6,518 nt of DNA from Spirochaetaceae bacterium (GTDB lineage Bacteria > Spirochaetota > Spirochaetia > Treponematales > Breznakiellaceae), in NCBI GenBank assembly GCA_031267955.1, contig JAIRYB010000006.1, positions 1-6,518 on the forward strand. Reading direction: 5' to 3'. A program made the translations under genes and the position numbers. Below, piece after piece: positions 5,921 through 6,518 of this stretch (the stretch's first letter is position 1; each line of letters starts with the position of its first letter). The notes beneath the pieces are model-generated. The model was given only the letters and a program-made list of their open reading frames with translations, did no database searches and had not been told where the DNA came from.

Positions 5921-5968
5921 GGCCGGTATCCGTGCGAATTTAGCGCAGCCGGACGGCATCCTTGCCGG
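5921..5968. repeat. Terminal diverged B module entering the HD-GYP gene
   Basis: It aligns by eye with module B over about 48 bp (gccggtatccgtg...agcgcagccgg.acggcatccttgccgg), though the middle has diverged. From 5940 on it is coding on the minus strand, where it gives the stop codon and last residues of the HD-GYP protein. Confidence 0.55.
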
Positions 5969-6518
5969 TGCCGCCTGGGGCGATCCCTTCCGGGATATGG
6001 GCGCGCTCGGTGGCCTCGATCAGCGCGGCGCGGTCTATCCTGAGGAAACATTCCACAAGCTTGGGGTCGAACTGGGCGCCGGCCGCGGCGGTAATCACGG
6101 CGATGGATTCTTCGTGAGTTTTCCGTTTCCGCCAGGACCTGTCGCTGCATAGGGCGGAGTAGGTGTCCGCAATGGCGATGATCTTCGATTCCAGGGGGAT
6201 ATCCTCCGACAAGAGGCCGTAATAGCCGTTTCCGTCCACCCGCTCGTGGTGGTACATCACCCAGTCCCCGATCTCGCGGAAACTTGTTTCGTCAAGCATG
6301 TCCCTGCCCTGCCGGGCGTGGGTCTTTATCTGCTCCCACTCTTCGGAGCTAAGACGTTCCTTTTTGACCAAAAGCTCCTGGGAAATGTTGATCTTGCCGA
6401 TATCGTGGAGTATCGCCGCGTCCAGAAGTTTTTCCCGGTTCAGGAGGTAGCGGTATTCGGGAAGCACCTCGTAGAACAGGCCGACAATGTCGTAAACGTG
6501 CTTTGAATGGTTTTTGAA
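5940..6518 (-). CDS. HD-GYP domain protein, likely cyclic-di-GMP phosphodiesterase, C-terminal part (5' end outside window)
   Basis: HD-GYP proteins are metal-dependent hydrolases that open and cleave cyclic-di-GMP, usually under control of a receiver or sensory domain in the N-terminal part, which is not visible here. The frame is open to the window edge (192 residues visible), so the in-frame GTG at 6467 is not the true start. Motifs in order: HSKHVYDIV at the edge, the metal-binding pair in LHDIGKINIS (residues 37-46), HARQGRDML (67-75), the signature HHERVDGNGYYG (90-101; the usual GYP reads GYY), IAIADTYSAL (114-123) and the closing AGAQFDPKLVECFL (146-159). The metal ligands of an active enzyme appear kept. 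The last residues, about GGTGKDAVRLR, are encoded by a diverged copy of the neighbouring repeat. Transcription runs toward the array and ptsI. Confidence 0.85.
   Translation of the reverse strand, partial: FKNHSKHVYDIVGLFYEVLPEYRYLLNREKLLDAAILHDIGKINISQELLVKKERLSSEEWEQIKTHARQGRDMLDETSFREIGDWVMYHHERVDGNGYYGLLSEDIPLESKIIAIADTYSALCSDRSWRKRKTHEESIAVITAAAGAQFDPKLVECFLRIDRAALIEATERAHIPEGIAPGGTGKDAVRLR

Larger units (their letters stand above)
5404..5968. repeat. Mosaic array of ~95-bp hairpin-forming repeat units
   Basis: Six units lie head to tail. Module B (about 48 bp) starts gccggc(g/a)tcctgccgg and holds a small stem ccggc-tgc-gccgg. Module A is a perfect 10-11 bp hairpin with a 3-nt loop built on gagttttgc/gcaaaactc. 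Units i and ii (95 and 96 bp) are near-identical tandem copies; the others have gained, lost or exchanged segments. A 27-nt stretch beginning tgccgttttcattgc is identical at 5603-5629, 5699-5725 and 5869-5895. The array fills most of the spacer between the HD-GYP gene and ptsI, and its last unit enters the HD-GYP gene. It resembles REP/BIME-type or non-autonomous repeat families in build; no transposase is present. Confidence 0.85.

Noticed and set aside
5404..5968. CRISPR array
   Set aside because: The units are about 95 bp and nearly contiguous; there are no unique spacers of constant length between short identical repeats, and no cas gene is present.

Overview
The window reads as GC-rich bacterial chromosome, most likely from a spirochaete of the Treponema type. 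That guess rests on the wording of the Der and PtsI proteins and on the hairpin-rich spacer; nothing in the window proves the taxon. There is no rRNA, tRNA, insertion sequence or CRISPR array. Five protein genes fill about nine tenths of it. Only the first, a truncated TrkH potassium-channel subunit, is on the + strand.

Layout. Bases 1-510 hold the C-terminal third of TrkH. It converges, across 15 bp, on a minus-strand block transcribed ptsI (5232 to 3433), der (3385 to 1985), then an Rsm22/METTL17-type methyltransferase-like gene (2007 to 526). The ptsI-der gap is 47 bp, and der overlaps the methyltransferase gene by 23 bp, so at least those two are probably co-transcribed. Der is a tandem GTPase of 50S ribosome assembly, and the Rsm22 family acts on or binds the small ribosomal subunit, so the pair points to ribosome biogenesis. 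PtsI is Enzyme I, the first phosphotransferase of the PEP-dependent PTS. No HPr or Enzyme II gene is present here. At the right edge a minus-strand HD-GYP domain gene (likely cyclic-di-GMP phosphodiesterase), cut by the window end, reads leftward toward ptsI.

The most unusual part is the roughly 0.7 kb spacer between the HD-GYP gene and ptsI (5233-5939). It is a mosaic array of units of about 95 bp. Each full unit combines a GC-rich inverted-repeat block (module B) with a perfect hairpin with a 3-nt loop built on GAGTTTTGC/GCAAAACTC (module A). Different hairpins keep perfect pairing although their stem sequences differ. The last, diverged unit runs into the HD-GYP gene and supplies its stop codon and C-terminal residues. 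I read the array as a REP/BIME-like or non-autonomous repeat family rather than a gene; its function is unknown.
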